A stretch of 42,250 nucleotides of DNA. Source: Planctomycetota bacterium (GTDB lineage: Bacteria > Planctomycetota > Uabimicrobiia > Uabimicrobiales > Uabimicrobiaceae). The translations under genes were made by a program, and so were the position numbers. The notes under the pieces are model-generated. The model was not told the DNA's origin. It saw only the letters and a list, made by a program, of their open reading frames with translations, and did no database searches. The DNA lies in NCBI GenBank assembly GCA_029260735.1, contig JAJDCR010000054.1, forward strand, positions 1 to 42,250. Direction: 5' to 3'. Below are positions 25,827-36,800 of this stretch, in pieces. Position 1 is the first letter of the stretch, and each line of letters opens with the position of its first letter.

Positions 25827-26732
25827 TTAGCTACGGCTAGCCAAAAGATCTTTCATTGTTTTACCAATGACAGCTGGACTTTCGGCAACAACTACGCCGC
25901 ACTCTTTAAGACAGGCCACTTTTTCTTCAGCGGTACCTTTACCGCCAGAGATAATTGCTCCAGCGTGTCCCATTCTCTTACCAGGAGGAGCTGTTCGCCC
26001 TACAATAAAAGAAACCACTGGCTTAGTGAAGTGTTCCTTGATGTAACGAGCAGCTTCTTGCTCTCCCTCGCCTCCGATTTCTCCAATCATAACGACCCCT
26101 TCGGTATCAGGATCTTTGTTGAAGTCTTCCAAGAGGTCGATAAAAGAGGTTCCAATGATCGGGTCTCCTCCAATTCCAACACAAGTCGATTGACCTAAGC
26201 CTTCATTGGTCAGTTGCCAAACCGCTTCATAGGTAAGGGTTCCACTACGAGAAATAACCCCGATTTTTCCTGGATTATGGATGTATCCAGGCATAATTCC
26301 GATTTTACATTCTCCAGGAGTAATGATTCCAGGACAGTTTGGACCTATTAGGCGAGCTCCTTTAGCTTTGACGTAATTTACCACACGGGCCATATCCAGA
26401 GTAGGTACTCCTTCGGTGATACAAATGATGACTTTAATTCCTGCCTCGGCAGCTTCCATCACCGCATCAGCCGCTCCAGGAGCAGGAACATAGATCATGG
26501 AAACATTGGCCTGAGTTGCTTCAACAGCATCAGAGACTGTATTGAAAATCGGCACAGGATCATAGCTTTTTCCATCGCCAGCATCTACCGCGAAAGTAGT
26601 GCCACCATGTCCCGGCTTGACCCCGCCTACAATTTGAGTTCCGTAAGCAATACAATGAGAAGAGTGGAGTTTTCCTGCTCTTCCTAGACCTTGGCAAATC
26701 ACTCGAGAGTTTTTATTTACTAAGATGCTCAT
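25827..26732 (-). CDS. sucD: Succinyl-CoA ligase alpha subunit
   Basis: 301 residues. It has the CoA-binding Rossmann domain ([24 protein letters not shown] start, [10 protein letters not shown]) and the ligase domain with [10 protein letters not shown], whose histidine is phosphorylated during the reaction. It converts succinyl-CoA + ADP (or GDP) + Pi to succinate + NTP + CoA in the TCA cycle with SucC. Its ATG overlaps the last A of the sucC stop (TAATG), with AAAGGAGA inside the end of sucC, so the two are translationally coupled. Confidence 0.97.
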   Translation of the reverse strand: MSILVNKNSRVICQGLGRAGKLHSSHCIAYGTQIVGGVKPGHGGTTFAVDAGDGKSYDPVPIFNTVSDAVEATQANVSMIYVPAPGAADAVMEAAEAGIKVIICITEGVPTLDMARVVNYVKAKGARLIGPNCPGIITPGECKIGIMPGYIHNPGKIGVISRSGTLTYEAVWQLTNEGLGQSTCVGIGGDPIIGTSFIDLLEDFNKDPDTEGVVMIGEIGGEGEQEAARYIKEHFTKPVVSFIVGRTAPPGKRMGHAGAIISGGKGTAEEKVACLKECGVVVAESPAVIGKTMKDLLASRS

Positions 26733-27910
26733 TAACTATCTCCTTTCTGATTCGCCGCTGCCGCTGCTACTATCTTATCGGCCGCTTCTTGCATTCCGTT
26801 AGCCGTGATAATAGTCATACCTGAGTTGTCTAAAATCTCGCGTCCCTCTTTTACGTTAGTCCCTTCGAGACGAACTACCAAAGGAACATTTAGGTGGATT
26901 TCATTAACAGCATCAACAACTCCTTGGGCGACCACGTCACAACGGACAATACCACCAAAAATATTGATGAGTACTGCTTTGACTTTCGGATCAGAAAGAA
27001 CAATCTTGAAAGCTTCGGTCACACGTTCTCGACTAACCCCTCCTCCTACGTCCAGAAAGTTCGCGGGTTCACCACCTGCGTACTTGATTATATCCATGGT
27101 TCCCATGGCTAAGCCCGCTCCGTTCACCATACAGCCGATGTTACCATCAAGCTTAATGTAGGAAAGCTGGTGCTGAGCAGCGCGAATTTCCATTTCGTTT
27201 TCTTCGGTCGTATCGCGCATTTCGGCATAGATACTATGGCGAAATGAGGCATTGTCGTCGAATTCAATCTTGGCATCAAGAGCAATGATGTCGCCTTGTT
27301 TGGTTTCGACCAAAGGATTAATTTCCATAAGGCAGCCATCGTATTTCAAGAAAGCAGCTGCAATCCCTTGCATAACGCGGCAAACTTCTTCGGCTTTCTT
27401 ACCAGAAAATCCTAGTTTGTAAGCTAGTCGGCGTCCTTGGAAAGGGAGAAGACCGGCCTGTGGATCAATGGGCTCTTTTAGAATTTTTTCGGGAGTTTTT
27501 GCAGCAACTTCTTCAATTTCAACTCCACCTTCAGAAGAAGCCATCAAAACAGGGCCCAAGGTGCGATCGACAACTAAACCGACGTAGTATTCTTTTGCTA
27601 TGTCTAGTCCTGGACATACAAGAAGTTTTTTTACGGGAACCCCTTCTGGACCAGTTTGAGGAGTGATAAGAGCATTCGCCAGAATCCGCTCAGCAACTTC
27701 TTTTGCTTCTGTAGCTGACTTGACAAGTTTAACTCCTCCTCCTTTACCGCGTCCACCAGCATGAACTTGGGCCTTAACAACCGCCAATGGTTCACCTAGT
27801 TCAGTAAAGGCGGCTTCTACCTCAGAGGCAGTGTGAGCCACAATTCCCTTTTGGACAGGAACATTGAACTGAGCTAAAATTTCTTTAGCTTGGTATTCGT
27901 GTATCTTCAT
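26732..27910 (-). CDS. sucC: Succinyl-CoA ligase beta subunit
   Basis: 392 residues. It begins with [20 protein letters not shown], followed by an ATP-grasp domain ([39 protein letters not shown]) and the C-terminal flavodoxin-like domain ([32 protein letters not shown]). It is full length for the family. It is the first gene of the sucCD pair. The 388-base region upstream holds its promoter and that of the divergent kinase gene. Confidence 0.97.
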   Translation of the reverse strand: MKIHEYQAKEILAQFNVPVQKGIVAHTASEVEAAFTELGEPLAVVKAQVHAGGRGKGGGVKLVKSATEAKEVAERILANALITPQTGPEGVPVKKLLVCPGLDIAKEYYVGLVVDRTLGPVLMASSEGGVEIEEVAAKTPEKILKEPIDPQAGLLPFQGRRLAYKLGFSGKKAEEVCRVMQGIAAAFLKYDGCLMEINPLVETKQGDIIALDAKIEFDDNASFRHSIYAEMRDTTEENEMEIRAAQHQLSYIKLDGNIGCMVNGAGLAMGTMDIIKYAGGEPANFLDVGGGVSRERVTEAFKIVLSDPKVKAVLINIFGGIVRCDVVAQGVVDAVNEIHLNVPLVVRLEGTNVKEGREILDNSGMTIITANGMQEAADKIVAAAAANQKGDS

Positions 27911-28298
27911 AAATAATTTTGCGCTTTTTATCTCATGAGAAGTCTAAATTTACTTAGAATACTCGAGGAGAATATATATCAGGGTGAGAGAAAGCGCTAA
28001 CCTCCGTTTAATTTACTAAAATTTGCGAAACTTTGTTTCTCTTTCAAACTTTGGAAAAATAGCTTGATAAAAAATACCTATTAATATAGATTAAACATGT
28101 CTAAAGTAGGAAGCATCCTGTGTTTTATCAAGACTATCTTTGTCCCTTTCCCCTATTTTTCTAGCTTTGTGGATAATGAGATGTAGAGAAAGAGATGAGG
28201 GAAGAGGAAAGATGTTGTTATAACGGGCTATATAATAGCAAGTTTTTTTAGGGGCTTCCAATAAAAAAAATTTCCCCAACAAGAGGTACCGGAGATCA
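27911..28298. other. Divergent promoter region between sucC and a kinase gene
   Basis: No gene is seen. A TATAAT-like box occurs in GGCTATATAATAGC near 28230 on the plus strand, without a clear -35. On the sucC side the sequence is A/T-rich, and I cannot place boxes confidently. The one longer frame on the minus strand (28091-28318) overlaps the kinase start and has no protein-like features. Confidence 0.4.
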
Positions 28299-30773
28299 AT
28301 GGGCGAAGAACATCCCATGATTGGGCGAATTGTGGCAGAAGACTACAAGGTAGTCTCATTTCTAGGACAAGGAGGGATGGGGTCTGTTTTCTCAGCCATC
28401 CAACTTTCCTTGAATCGACAGGTCGCAGTTAAAGTCCTTCCTATCAATAATATACACCCAAAAGATTTGTTCCGTTTTGAGCAAGAAATCAATTCCATGG
28501 CGGCGATTTCTCACCCCAATATTGTGATGATTCATCATAGAGGAAAATTCGGTGATCCGCCTAATCTTTATTACATTATGGAAATGATGGAGGGAGGCTC
28601 TCTTAGGACTTACCTTAAAAATAAAAAAAGATTTCCTGTGGCAAAGGCAATTAGGTTAATTCGGCAAGTGACCGAAGCCTTATCCTATGCTCACGATCAA
28701 GGCTACATCCATCGAGACATCAAACCAGATAACCTCTTATTTAATAAAAACTATGGTAGTTTGAAAGTAGCCGATTTTGGTATTGCTAAACTTCGAGGCG
28801 GCCCAAATATAACTCAAACGGATGCCATTATGGGGACACTCGTTTATGCTGCTCCCGAACAACTGAACTGGTTTGAAGATTGGGAACCAGGGCAAACTGG
28901 TTTTCCTGGAATAGACGAAAGAGCCGACCAATATTCCTTAGGAATCGTACTCTACGAAATGATTTCTGGAGTTCTTCCTTACCGAGCTAACAATCTTATT
29001 TCTTTAATGAAAGCAATGAGTGGGCCTCCCGTTCCTTTGGCCCAATCAATGAAACAAGAGATCAGTGCTAGTCTAGAGTGGCTCGTGAATACAATGACTG
29101 CTAAATCCATGGAGCAGCGCTTTTCTTCTGATGAAGCTCTTATTGCCGCCTTAGATAGTGTTGAGTTAGAGATAGCTACTTCTGTTTCTGGTCGTGTTTT
29201 TGCTGTGCGTCACAGTGAAAGCGTTTCCTTTCCACTCCCTCCTGTCAACTATGATGGAACTTCCGCCGAAGAAAAAGCTTATATTCAGAATCTACAAACG
29301 GTAGAAGGGGAAAGAGCCGATCGAACAGAAAAAGAAGTTCTCGATCGTTACAAAAAAGTGCTCTACTGGGTCATCGGAATTTTTACAGGTTTATTGTTTG
29401 CGATTATATTTTTTGATGTTTTTTTCCATGAAGAAACTTCTCTAGAACCTGATAAAACCAATTTGACAAATACACAAAATCCTCCCCTTAAACGAGAAAA
29501 TGTCAATCTCCAGCTAGGCCTAACTTATGACTATCCTCTCCCCAAAGACTACTCTTTGCCTAGGGTCGTTCTAAAAACAAGCGATAATAAAAAAATAAGC
29601 TTAAATGAAAACACTTCTGTTTATCCTGGTACTTATCGAGTCTTAGCTCGTTTACCAGGTTACGTTTGTCAAGAAAACAACATGCAGATGGATATTCCTG
29701 TCGATTTAAAAGAAGTTCCTTTTCTGGTCAACTTCATTGCTCGGCCCAGAAAAATTCACTCAAAAATTATGAATTCAGCCACGGGAAAATGGGAAGCCCC
29801 TATCTCTTTTTTAGTGAACAATGCCGAGTTAAATGAATCTTCTGTTTATCGTCCAGGTAAACATAAACTTAAGGTTCGATTCAAAAACTACCAGAAAATA
29901 GAAGAAGAAATTCTCATCCCACCAGGAAACGAAACTTGGCAAATTAAGTTTCCTCTGCAACCATTGAAGGAAATTCTCTTTACCTTGGATTACTTTTCTT
30001 TAAAGTTGCAAAACCATGATTATGCCTTAGAGATATTAGTCGATGACGAAGATCTACCTTCATACAACTATCAATATAAACTACAAAAATATCGCCTTCA
30101 TGGTTTTATGCAAATTCCTCCTGAAGCCAAGACAATTCTCTTGCGTTTTGGTTATTACTATGCTCAAATTCAAGTAAATCAAATATATTTACTCAATGAC
30201 CTCAATGCCATAGATATCGACCGACTCCTTTTTCATTTAGCTTCCATCGATTCGAGCAGCGATCTACTAGAGCAAATTCGCCTTCTCTGGGAAAGCGATC
30301 GAGAAAAGCTGGAAAAAATATCAGATGAGGACAAAACAAAACTTTACCGTTTTTTAGTCTCTATTATGAGCGATGCTCCTGATGCCAAAGAGCCTGTTTG
30401 GAAACTTCGCTGGCTTCTAAACAAAACCGAAGCTCTTCAGGCCAAAGACTTTTATGTTTTAGCCCAAAAAAGACCTAATCAAAGTGGAATACTAAAAGAG
30501 TGGCAAACTTTTCTAGAAAAATACCCTCAAAGTATTTTCCTAGACAAAGTCGAGAAAAATATGGAGTACACACAATTCGTTGCTGCTTACGAAAAAATAT
30601 TAATCCAAACTGTACGAGATTGTTATCTTAGTCTAAGTGAAAAGAGAGCTATTTACAACTTCCAAAAGCGACTGCAAAGGACGGATATCATTGCCGTAAG
30701 GGCAAAGATAGAAAAATATGTAAAAAATCTCAAATGTGGTAAAAATTTAAAGGAAATGTTAAGCGAAAGATAA
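28299..30773 (+). CDS. Membrane Ser/Thr protein kinase with PEGA-like repeats
   Basis: 824 residues. The kinase domain (~16-275) is complete: FLGQGGMGSVF, VAVKVLP lysine, IHRDIKPDNLLF, VADFGIAK, GTLVYAAPEQ. A transmembrane helix follows at ~353-375 (VLYWVIGIFTGLLFAIIFFD). The outer part contains two or more segments like VYPGTYRVLARLPGYV and VYRPGKHKLKVRFKNYQKIE, the pattern of PEGA domains that often act as surface binding modules. The last 200 residues are helical and unrecognised. ATG 28299 has GGAG at 5-base spacing. The next gene begins 2 bases after its stop, so the kinase and the lipoprotein at 30776 form an operon and may sense or regulate together. Confidence 0.9.
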   Translation: MGEEHPMIGRIVAEDYKVVSFLGQGGMGSVFSAIQLSLNRQVAVKVLPINNIHPKDLFRFEQEINSMAAISHPNIVMIHHRGKFGDPPNLYYIMEMMEGGSLRTYLKNKKRFPVAKAIRLIRQVTEALSYAHDQGYIHRDIKPDNLLFNKNYGSLKVADFGIAKLRGGPNITQTDAIMGTLVYAAPEQLNWFEDWEPGQTGFPGIDERADQYSLGIVLYEMISGVLPYRANNLISLMKAMSGPPVPLAQSMKQEISASLEWLVNTMTAKSMEQRFSSDEALIAALDSVELEIATSVSGRVFAVRHSESVSFPLPPVNYDGTSAEEKAYIQNLQTVEGERADRTEKEVLDRYKKVLYWVIGIFTGLLFAIIFFDVFFHEETSLEPDKTNLTNTQNPPLKRENVNLQLGLTYDYPLPKDYSLPRVVLKTSDNKKISLNENTSVYPGTYRVLARLPGYVCQENNMQMDIPVDLKEVPFLVNFIARPRKIHSKIMNSATGKWEAPISFLVNNAELNESSVYRPGKHKLKVRFKNYQKIEEEILIPPGNETWQIKFPLQPLKEILFTLDYFSLKLQNHDYALEILVDDEDLPSYNYQYKLQKYRLHGFMQIPPEAKTILLRFGYYYAQIQVNQIYLLNDLNAIDIDRLLFHLASIDSSSDLLEQIRLLWESDREKLEKISDEDKTKLYRFLVSIMSDAPDAKEPVWKLRWLLNKTEALQAKDFYVLAQKRPNQSGILKEWQTFLEKYPQSIFLDKVEKNMEYTQFVAAYEKILIQTVRDCYLSLSEKRAIYNFQKRLQRTDIIAVRAKIEKYVKNLKCGKNLKEMLSER

Positions 30774-30775
30774 AC

Positions 30776-32497
30776 ATGGAAACTTTGTTTTATCAGAATA
30801 GACAAAAGAAGAAAAAAAAGCTGTTATCTATCTTCAGTATGACAGCTTTTTTCTTATTTCTAGGAGCTTGTCAACTAGAAACTCTCTCTCCTCAAAAAAA
30901 GATAACTGCTTCTCCCCAGGCGGAGGAAGAAAAGACTTTTCCCTTAAGACAAGAAAATGAAGAAATAAAATCTAAAGAGTCTTCCACTAGTCCAGAAATA
31001 CTCTCTTCCAAAGAAAACTCCTCCTCTCTAACAGAGCCAAAAGCAGAAGACAAAAAACCTTTCGATGAAATAAGTTTTTTACACTTTAGTTCTTGGGAAG
31101 CTAATTTTTTACCTGTCTACGCTGATTCTGACAAAGAAAAAACATCTCCTCTAGGAGGATTAGAAAACCTAATCTCCTTGGTGAAAAAACACCAAAATAA
31201 GGCAACTTTCCTCTATTCCACAGGAAATTTTTTACCGGGAGACATCAACGATCGGCGTCCTGCCATAGAAGCATTAAATTTAATGGGTTTAAAGGCTACT
31301 GCGGTAGGAGTATTTGAGCTTAACTACGGAATAGAGAAACTCAAAGAAAAATTATCCAAAGCCCAATTTGATGTACTTAGTGCTAACCTGTATCAAGGAG
31401 ACAAGAGAGTATTTTCTCCTTATGCTATTTATGAGCTAGGAGGAATCAAAGTCGCAGTGATTGGTTTAATTCATCAAAAAGCGGCCACCGAAGTAGCTCC
31501 TCAATTTGTGAAAGACTTAGTCTTTAAAGACCCCTCAGGAGAGCTAAGAAAAATTCTCCCCGAAGTACAAAAACAAGCGGATGTAATCACTCTTTTAACA
31601 GATTTTCGTTATGGTAAAGACAGGAAAATAGCGGAGGAATTTCCTCAAATTGACCTTATTATTAGCCGCTACAATCGAACTTTGAAATCAAGAGTCGAGT
31701 CTTTTGATTCTGTCATGGTTGTGCGAACTTCCCAAAAAAAAGGTGTAGAGCTAGGCAAAGTTTTCCTTTATCGAGATACCGAGAATTTCAGGGTAATCGA
31801 CAATCTTTTCTTTGAAGTAAGCCCGGAAGAACTAGAGCTTCAAAGCTTAAAGCCTGATAAAACAGCCCTTCTTCTGATTAAGAACTGGCAAAAAGACGAA
31901 CAAGAAAGAAGTGAAGTTCTTTGCCAATCTCAAACTCTTTTATCCGCCGACTATGGAAAAATCCGCCAAGAGGAAGCCAAAATAGGTAACTTGATTACAG
32001 ATATTATGCTCTATAAACGTCCAGATGCTCAGATTTCTCTTTTTAACAGCGGGGGAATTCGATCTTCCTTACCTGCGGGAGAAATCACCTATGGCATGGT
32101 TTCAGATGTACTTCCTTATAAGAATTACCTTGTAGAAATTTCCCTAACAGGGTCTGTCTTGCGAGAAGCTTTAGAAAACTCTGTTGCTCGCTACCAAGAA
32201 CTTTCCGGTTCTTTTTTACAGGTGGGAGGGATCTCTTTCTCTTTTGATCCTATGGCCGAACAGTTCTACCGAGTAAAAGATGTTTTTGTCCAAGGAGAAC
32301 CATTAGACGAAAACAGAACATACAAGGTAGTCACTGTCGATTACCTTGCCTCTGGAGGTGATGATTTTTTAATGTTCAAGGACAAGCCTGTCAGTTTCTC
32401 TTCTCAAAAACTCTTTATAGAGATTGTCAAAAACTATTTACTTCGTACAAAAAACATTAATCCTCGAGTAGAAGGGCGCATAACTGTTTTGCGATAG
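30776..32497 (+). CDS. 5'-nucleotidase-like lipoprotein with degenerate metallophosphatase domain
   Basis: 573 residues. A basic N-terminus, hydrophobic stretch and lipobox (FLFLGAC) predict a lipoprotein. The C-terminal half is a 5'-nucleotidase C domain, with IGNLITDIML, NSGGIRSSLPAGEIT and LASGGDDFL. The N-terminal half aligns with the calcineurin-like phosphoesterase domain, but every metal-binding motif is altered. The usual HTNDxH is FLHFSSWEAN, GD is STGN, GNHEFD is GVFELNYG, and the GGHSHT position reads SRYNRT. The enzyme should therefore be inactive as a di-metal hydrolase; it may bind nucleotide-like ligands or have a structural role. It is co-transcribed with the kinase upstream and followed after 9 bases by an exchanger gene. 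Confidence 0.85.
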   Translation: METLFYQNRQKKKKKLLSIFSMTAFFLFLGACQLETLSPQKKITASPQAEEEKTFPLRQENEEIKSKESSTSPEILSSKENSSSLTEPKAEDKKPFDEISFLHFSSWEANFLPVYADSDKEKTSPLGGLENLISLVKKHQNKATFLYSTGNFLPGDINDRRPAIEALNLMGLKATAVGVFELNYGIEKLKEKLSKAQFDVLSANLYQGDKRVFSPYAIYELGGIKVAVIGLIHQKAATEVAPQFVKDLVFKDPSGELRKILPEVQKQADVITLLTDFRYGKDRKIAEEFPQIDLIISRYNRTLKSRVESFDSVMVVRTSQKKGVELGKVFLYRDTENFRVIDNLFFEVSPEELELQSLKPDKTALLLIKNWQKDEQERSEVLCQSQTLLSADYGKIRQEEAKIGNLITDIMLYKRPDAQISLFNSGGIRSSLPAGEITYGMVSDVLPYKNYLVEISLTGSVLREALENSVARYQELSGSFLQVGGISFSFDPMAEQFYRVKDVFVQGEPLDENRTYKVVTVDYLASGGDDFLMFKDKPVSFSSQKLFIEIVKNYLLRTKNINPRVEGRITVLR

Positions 32498-32506
32498 GTA
32501 CAATAC

Positions 32507-33574
32507 ATGCTTGTTTCTCAATGTCTTATATTCCTCGGAGCACTTGCTATTCTGATTAAATCTTCCGATTACTTTGTTAATTCAGCGGAAGCGATTGGAA
32601 AATGGTTCGGAATTCCTGCTTTTGTGATAGGGGCTACCATTGTTGCTCTAGGAACTAGTCTTCCTGAATTAGTCACCTCGCTAATTGCGGTGACAGAAAA
32701 CTCTTCTGAAATCGTATTGGGAAGTGTTATTGGTTCGAATATTGCCAACATTTTATTTATCTTAGGTATTTCTGCTCTCTTTGTTAAGTCTATGGAAATA
32801 AAGTGGGATATCTTTCATAGTGACCTCCCCATGTTTTTTGCTTCCGGAATGATGCTCTGCTTTGCTATTTGGCCGACATTTAAACAAGACCGCTACATCA
32901 CTATGGGAGAATCTGTTATCCTCATTTTGGGAGGAGTTGTTTACATTGCCTACGTTTTTGCTCTCCAGGAAGATGACGACGAAAAGAAAGAAAAGAAAGA
33001 GAAAAAAGGCACCACCCAGAGCGATAAAAAATCTCCCAAGACAAAACAAAAAAAGAAAATTGCCACAACCAAAAAGCAAAAGAGTGTTCCAGCCCGTGAA
33101 CCCCTCCCATGGCATGTTCCCGCCGTACTTGTTGGTAGCGCTATCGGAATTTTTCTAGGAGCAAAATATACCATAGACTCCGTTATTCAGATTTCCCAAA
33201 CACTAGAAATAGCAAAAGAAATCATCGCCATTAGTGCCGTTTCGATAGGAACAAGCCTACCTGAGTTGATGGTCTCTGTAACTGCTGTTCGGCGTGGACA
33301 AATAGATATGGCTTTTGGCAATATCGCTGGCTCAAATATTTTCAATGTATTCGCAGTAGTAGGCATTACGGGATTTTTTGCCAACGCTACCGACTACACT
33401 GTAAAAGGAATCATTGTTCCTCGAACAATAGAGGAGTTTGCTCTTCCTTTCATGATATTCACCTACTTCCTCTTTTTGATTATTGTCATGGACAAAAAAA
33501 TAACTCGAATGGAAGGGATAATCCTTTTACTTTGCTATTTAATGTTCATTGGAAAAATGTTTGGTCTAATGTAG
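32507..33574 (+). CDS. Na+/Ca2+ exchanger family (CaCA, YrbG-like) antiporter
   Basis: 355 residues, about ten membrane helices in two homologous halves. Both alpha-repeats are clear: ALGTSLPELVTSLIAV with GSVIGSNIANI, and SIGTSLPELMVSVTAV with GNIAGSNIFNV, holding the ion-coordinating Glu and Asn. The central cytoplasmic loop is highly lysine-rich (KKEKKEKKG and onward to QKSVP), longer and more basic than in many bacterial members. It would exchange Na+ (or H+) for Ca2+. It begins 9 bases after the lipoprotein gene, so it is probably the third gene of the kinase operon, suggesting a link between kinase signalling and cation balance (inference). Confidence 0.92.
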   Translation: MLVSQCLIFLGALAILIKSSDYFVNSAEAIGKWFGIPAFVIGATIVALGTSLPELVTSLIAVTENSSEIVLGSVIGSNIANILFILGISALFVKSMEIKWDIFHSDLPMFFASGMMLCFAIWPTFKQDRYITMGESVILILGGVVYIAYVFALQEDDDEKKEKKEKKGTTQSDKKSPKTKQKKKIATTKKQKSVPAREPLPWHVPAVLVGSAIGIFLGAKYTIDSVIQISQTLEIAKEIIAISAVSIGTSLPELMVSVTAVRRGQIDMAFGNIAGSNIFNVFAVVGITGFFANATDYTVKGIIVPRTIEEFALPFMIFTYFLFLIIVMDKKITRMEGIILLLCYLMFIGKMFGLM

Positions 33575-33886
33575 GGAGTGTTCTCCTCCTACTTCAGGGG
33601 AAAAATCCAAAACCCAAAATCGAAAAATTTAAGAATTCTAACTCTAACGGTTTGTGTGGTTGGAGAGTTAGAAAACCTGGCGTACTCTAAAAAAGAACGT
33701 TTCCCCAAAGTTCCATACACCAAAGGTGTTATATATGAGTAGCCCAGAGTAAAGTGAGCCAAGGCGAACGATACCATGGGTCACCGATAAGCACAAAATA
33801 ATATTTGTACGTGCAATATTTTCATCTATGTCTACTAAATATCAAAAGACAAGTAGAGATTAGCTTTCTTCTTTGAGAGATATACT
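33575..33886. other. Intergenic region with a 10-bp inverted repeat
   Basis: No gene is seen. TTCTAACTCT (33636-33645) and AGAGTTAGAA (33664-33673) are perfectly complementary with an 18-base loop. This may end the kinase-lipoprotein-exchanger operon, but no U-tract follows. The part near 33790-33880 should contain the promoter of the next kinase gene; no clear boxes are visible. Confidence 0.4.
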
Positions 33887-36800
33887 ATGACGACAGAACC
33901 TCCTTTAACATGTTCTATATGTGGCAGTGAATATATAGCAGAAGTAAGCCAGACAAATTCTATTTGCCTACTCTGTTTAACAAAACCTCAAGCCGCCATT
34001 TTTATTGAGAAAGAAGCTCTTAATCCTCCTAGTCAAAGTAATGACAAAATCTCTACAAACGCCCCCACTCTACCAAACGATAGCTCTAATTCTCATGATA
34101 ATGAAGACTGTATTGCTAATGAAAACAGTATTTCTAATGAAGACAATCTCTCTAATAACGCTCAATCTATTGTTTTCTGTAAAGCAGAAAAAACTCTTCT
34201 AGATAATGCCAGCCTAGGAGTTGAGGTTCACAACGAAGATGATTCCGAAGAGGTTTCTCCTGATGAAGGTGACTCAAAGTACAGGTTTGTCAAAGAGATT
34301 GGCCGAGGAGGAATGGGAAAAGTTCTTTTATACAAAGACAATTACCTCCGCCGCCATGTTGCCCGGAAACTTATTCTGGGAAGCCAAAAAAAAGAGACTT
34401 ACCAAAGATTTATTGAAGAAGCTCAAATCACAGGACAACTCGAACACCCGAATATCATTCCCATTCACGAAATGGGAATAGATGACTCCGGCCACACGTA
34501 TTTCGCCATGAAGTACATCAAAGGACAATCCTTACAAGAGATTATCACAGCTCTTAAAAATGGAAAAAAAGAAGAGTGGTCTTTGCACCGAATGCTTCGT
34601 ATTTTTTTAGAGATTTGCTACGCGGTAGACTATGCTCACTCTAAAAATGTTATTCATCGTGACCTAAAGCCTGACAATATCATGATCGGTCATTTTGGCG
34701 AAGTACTAGTAATGGACTGGGGTTTAGCCAAAGCAATTGGGCAAGGGCAAGAAGTTTTTACTGAAGACTCAATATCGACAGTGCGAGAGAATGGCACTAT
34801 GAAAACGATCACAGGAAAGGTCATGGGAACACCTCACTATATGTCTCCCGAACAAGCTGAAGGCCTCATTGATGAATTGAGTTTTCCTTCCGATGTTTAC
34901 TCCCTTGGAGCTATCCTCTATGAAATGGCTGTGGGACACCGATGTGTCAGTGGTCGACTCGCTCTTGTTATTATTGGCAAGGTCGCTCGGGGAAAAATTG
35001 AGAAAGTCCCGGCCAAAGGAGTTTTTGGTCCCATCTCAAAAGAACTTGTAAGCATTATTCACAAAGCTTTAGCCCTTAACCCTCAAGATAGATATCCTTC
35101 GGCCCTTGAATTAGCCAAAGATGTCGCTCGCTGGCTGGAAGGGGAAAAAGTCCAAGCTTTCGACTACAAAGTGACAGACAAAACCCGCCGTTTCTTTTTT
35201 ATTTACCGGAAAGAAGCTCTACTAGCTACCGCAATGTTTGTCTCCATTTGCCTGGCATTGGTAAGCTGGAGTCAGTATCTTCATATCCAACAAGCTTCTT
35301 TTCATGAAAAAAAGGCCAGCCAAGCCCTAGATTCTGTGGAACACCAAGAAAAACTGAAAAACTTCTACCACCAATCAGCCGAACACCACAAAAAAGTAGA
35401 AGACAGTACAAAAAAAAGAAAACGACAAGAAGAAATAGAAAGTCATTTTGCTAGCATCAGCGAAATAGTTACAAAAAGTGCCACAACATACCGAGAAGCT
35501 TACCATCATACTCCAGAGTATCGCTTAAAACTACTCGAAGCAAAGGCTTGGCAAATGCTCTTTGAAGCTGCTTCTTTAGCCAAAAAAGACGACTGGATGA
35601 AGACAACCACTTTTAAAATCCAAGGACTTCTAACAGACAAAGACTACCAGCAAGTCCACCACGAACGCTCTAAGGGACACACCCCTATTTACCTAAGTAG
35701 CAAGCAAAATAACGTCACTTATGCCTTATATCGACATCGCTATAATTCTGCGGGGCATGTTTGGGAAGCTCATCCTTTTCACTTTAAAGAACATCGGTTT
35801 TCAGATCCTGATGACAAAGAAGGCACTATAAACACTCTTCCAGCAGAAATAGATCTTCCTCCAGGAAGTTATCGCTTTGTTTTTTTCCGAGAAGCTCACG
35901 CTCCTGTCACTCACCTGCTTTATCTAACCCATGCTGTTAATACAGAGTTTTGGGAAGGCATTTTTGGCGACGAAAAAATGCCCTCTCTTCCTGGACCTCC
36001 CAATTCCATTTCTTTAAAGATAGACCTCAAAGCAGAAGAAAATATACCAGCAAGAATTCTCCAGAATTTTGTTCACATCCCGGCGACTTGGTTCTTAGCA
36101 GGAGGCGAGTCTGAAGGCTGGAGTCACCATTGGCGAGAAAGTCAGCCCTTTTACATCGAAAAAGACGAAGTTAGCATCCGAGAATACCATAAATTTATCC
36201 AGCAAATAGTGGTTTCGATCCGCAAAAAAGGCCTCGGCAAAATGGTACAAGTTTTTGTCCAAGAACAGAAGAAGAGAGATTCTGAGAACTTAGCTCACTT
36301 CATCAAACTTCTTTTAGATAGAGAAAAAACTCGCTTTCTGGAAGAGCACCGCTCTAAGCTAGGCTCAGAAGAAAATGAAGAACTACCTTCTGTTTACATA
36401 ACAAATAAGGAAATCGGAGAATTTATTCAACCTTTTCTCCCTCGAAAAATGCTTCGCTGGGATGGGAAAAAAGTGACTTGGGCAAAAGAGGCAACAAAAG
36501 AAGCTGATATCCCGGTAATAGGAGTGTCTAAGTTTGCCTGTGATTTCTATGCTCTGTGGAATTCTTTTCTCGACAAACGTTTTTATCGTTTACCAGAAGA
36601 ATGGGAGTGGGAGTTAGCGGCAAGGGGAGCCGATGGGCGTACTTTTTCTTCCGGAAATATTTCTTCGAAAGAGGAACATTCCTCTATTAGCCCTTGGGGA
36701 GTGAAGCACTTAACAGGGTCTGTCGCTGAATGGACAAAAACTCCCTTCGCAGGACAAAAAAATACCTTTGTCGTCAAAGGAAAGCAAGAATCTCTTCCTT

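Noticed and set aside
32762..33174. Several frames antisense to or shifted within the exchanger gene around the lysine-rich loop
   Set aside because: They arise from the purine-rich loop coding sequence; no start signals or motifs.
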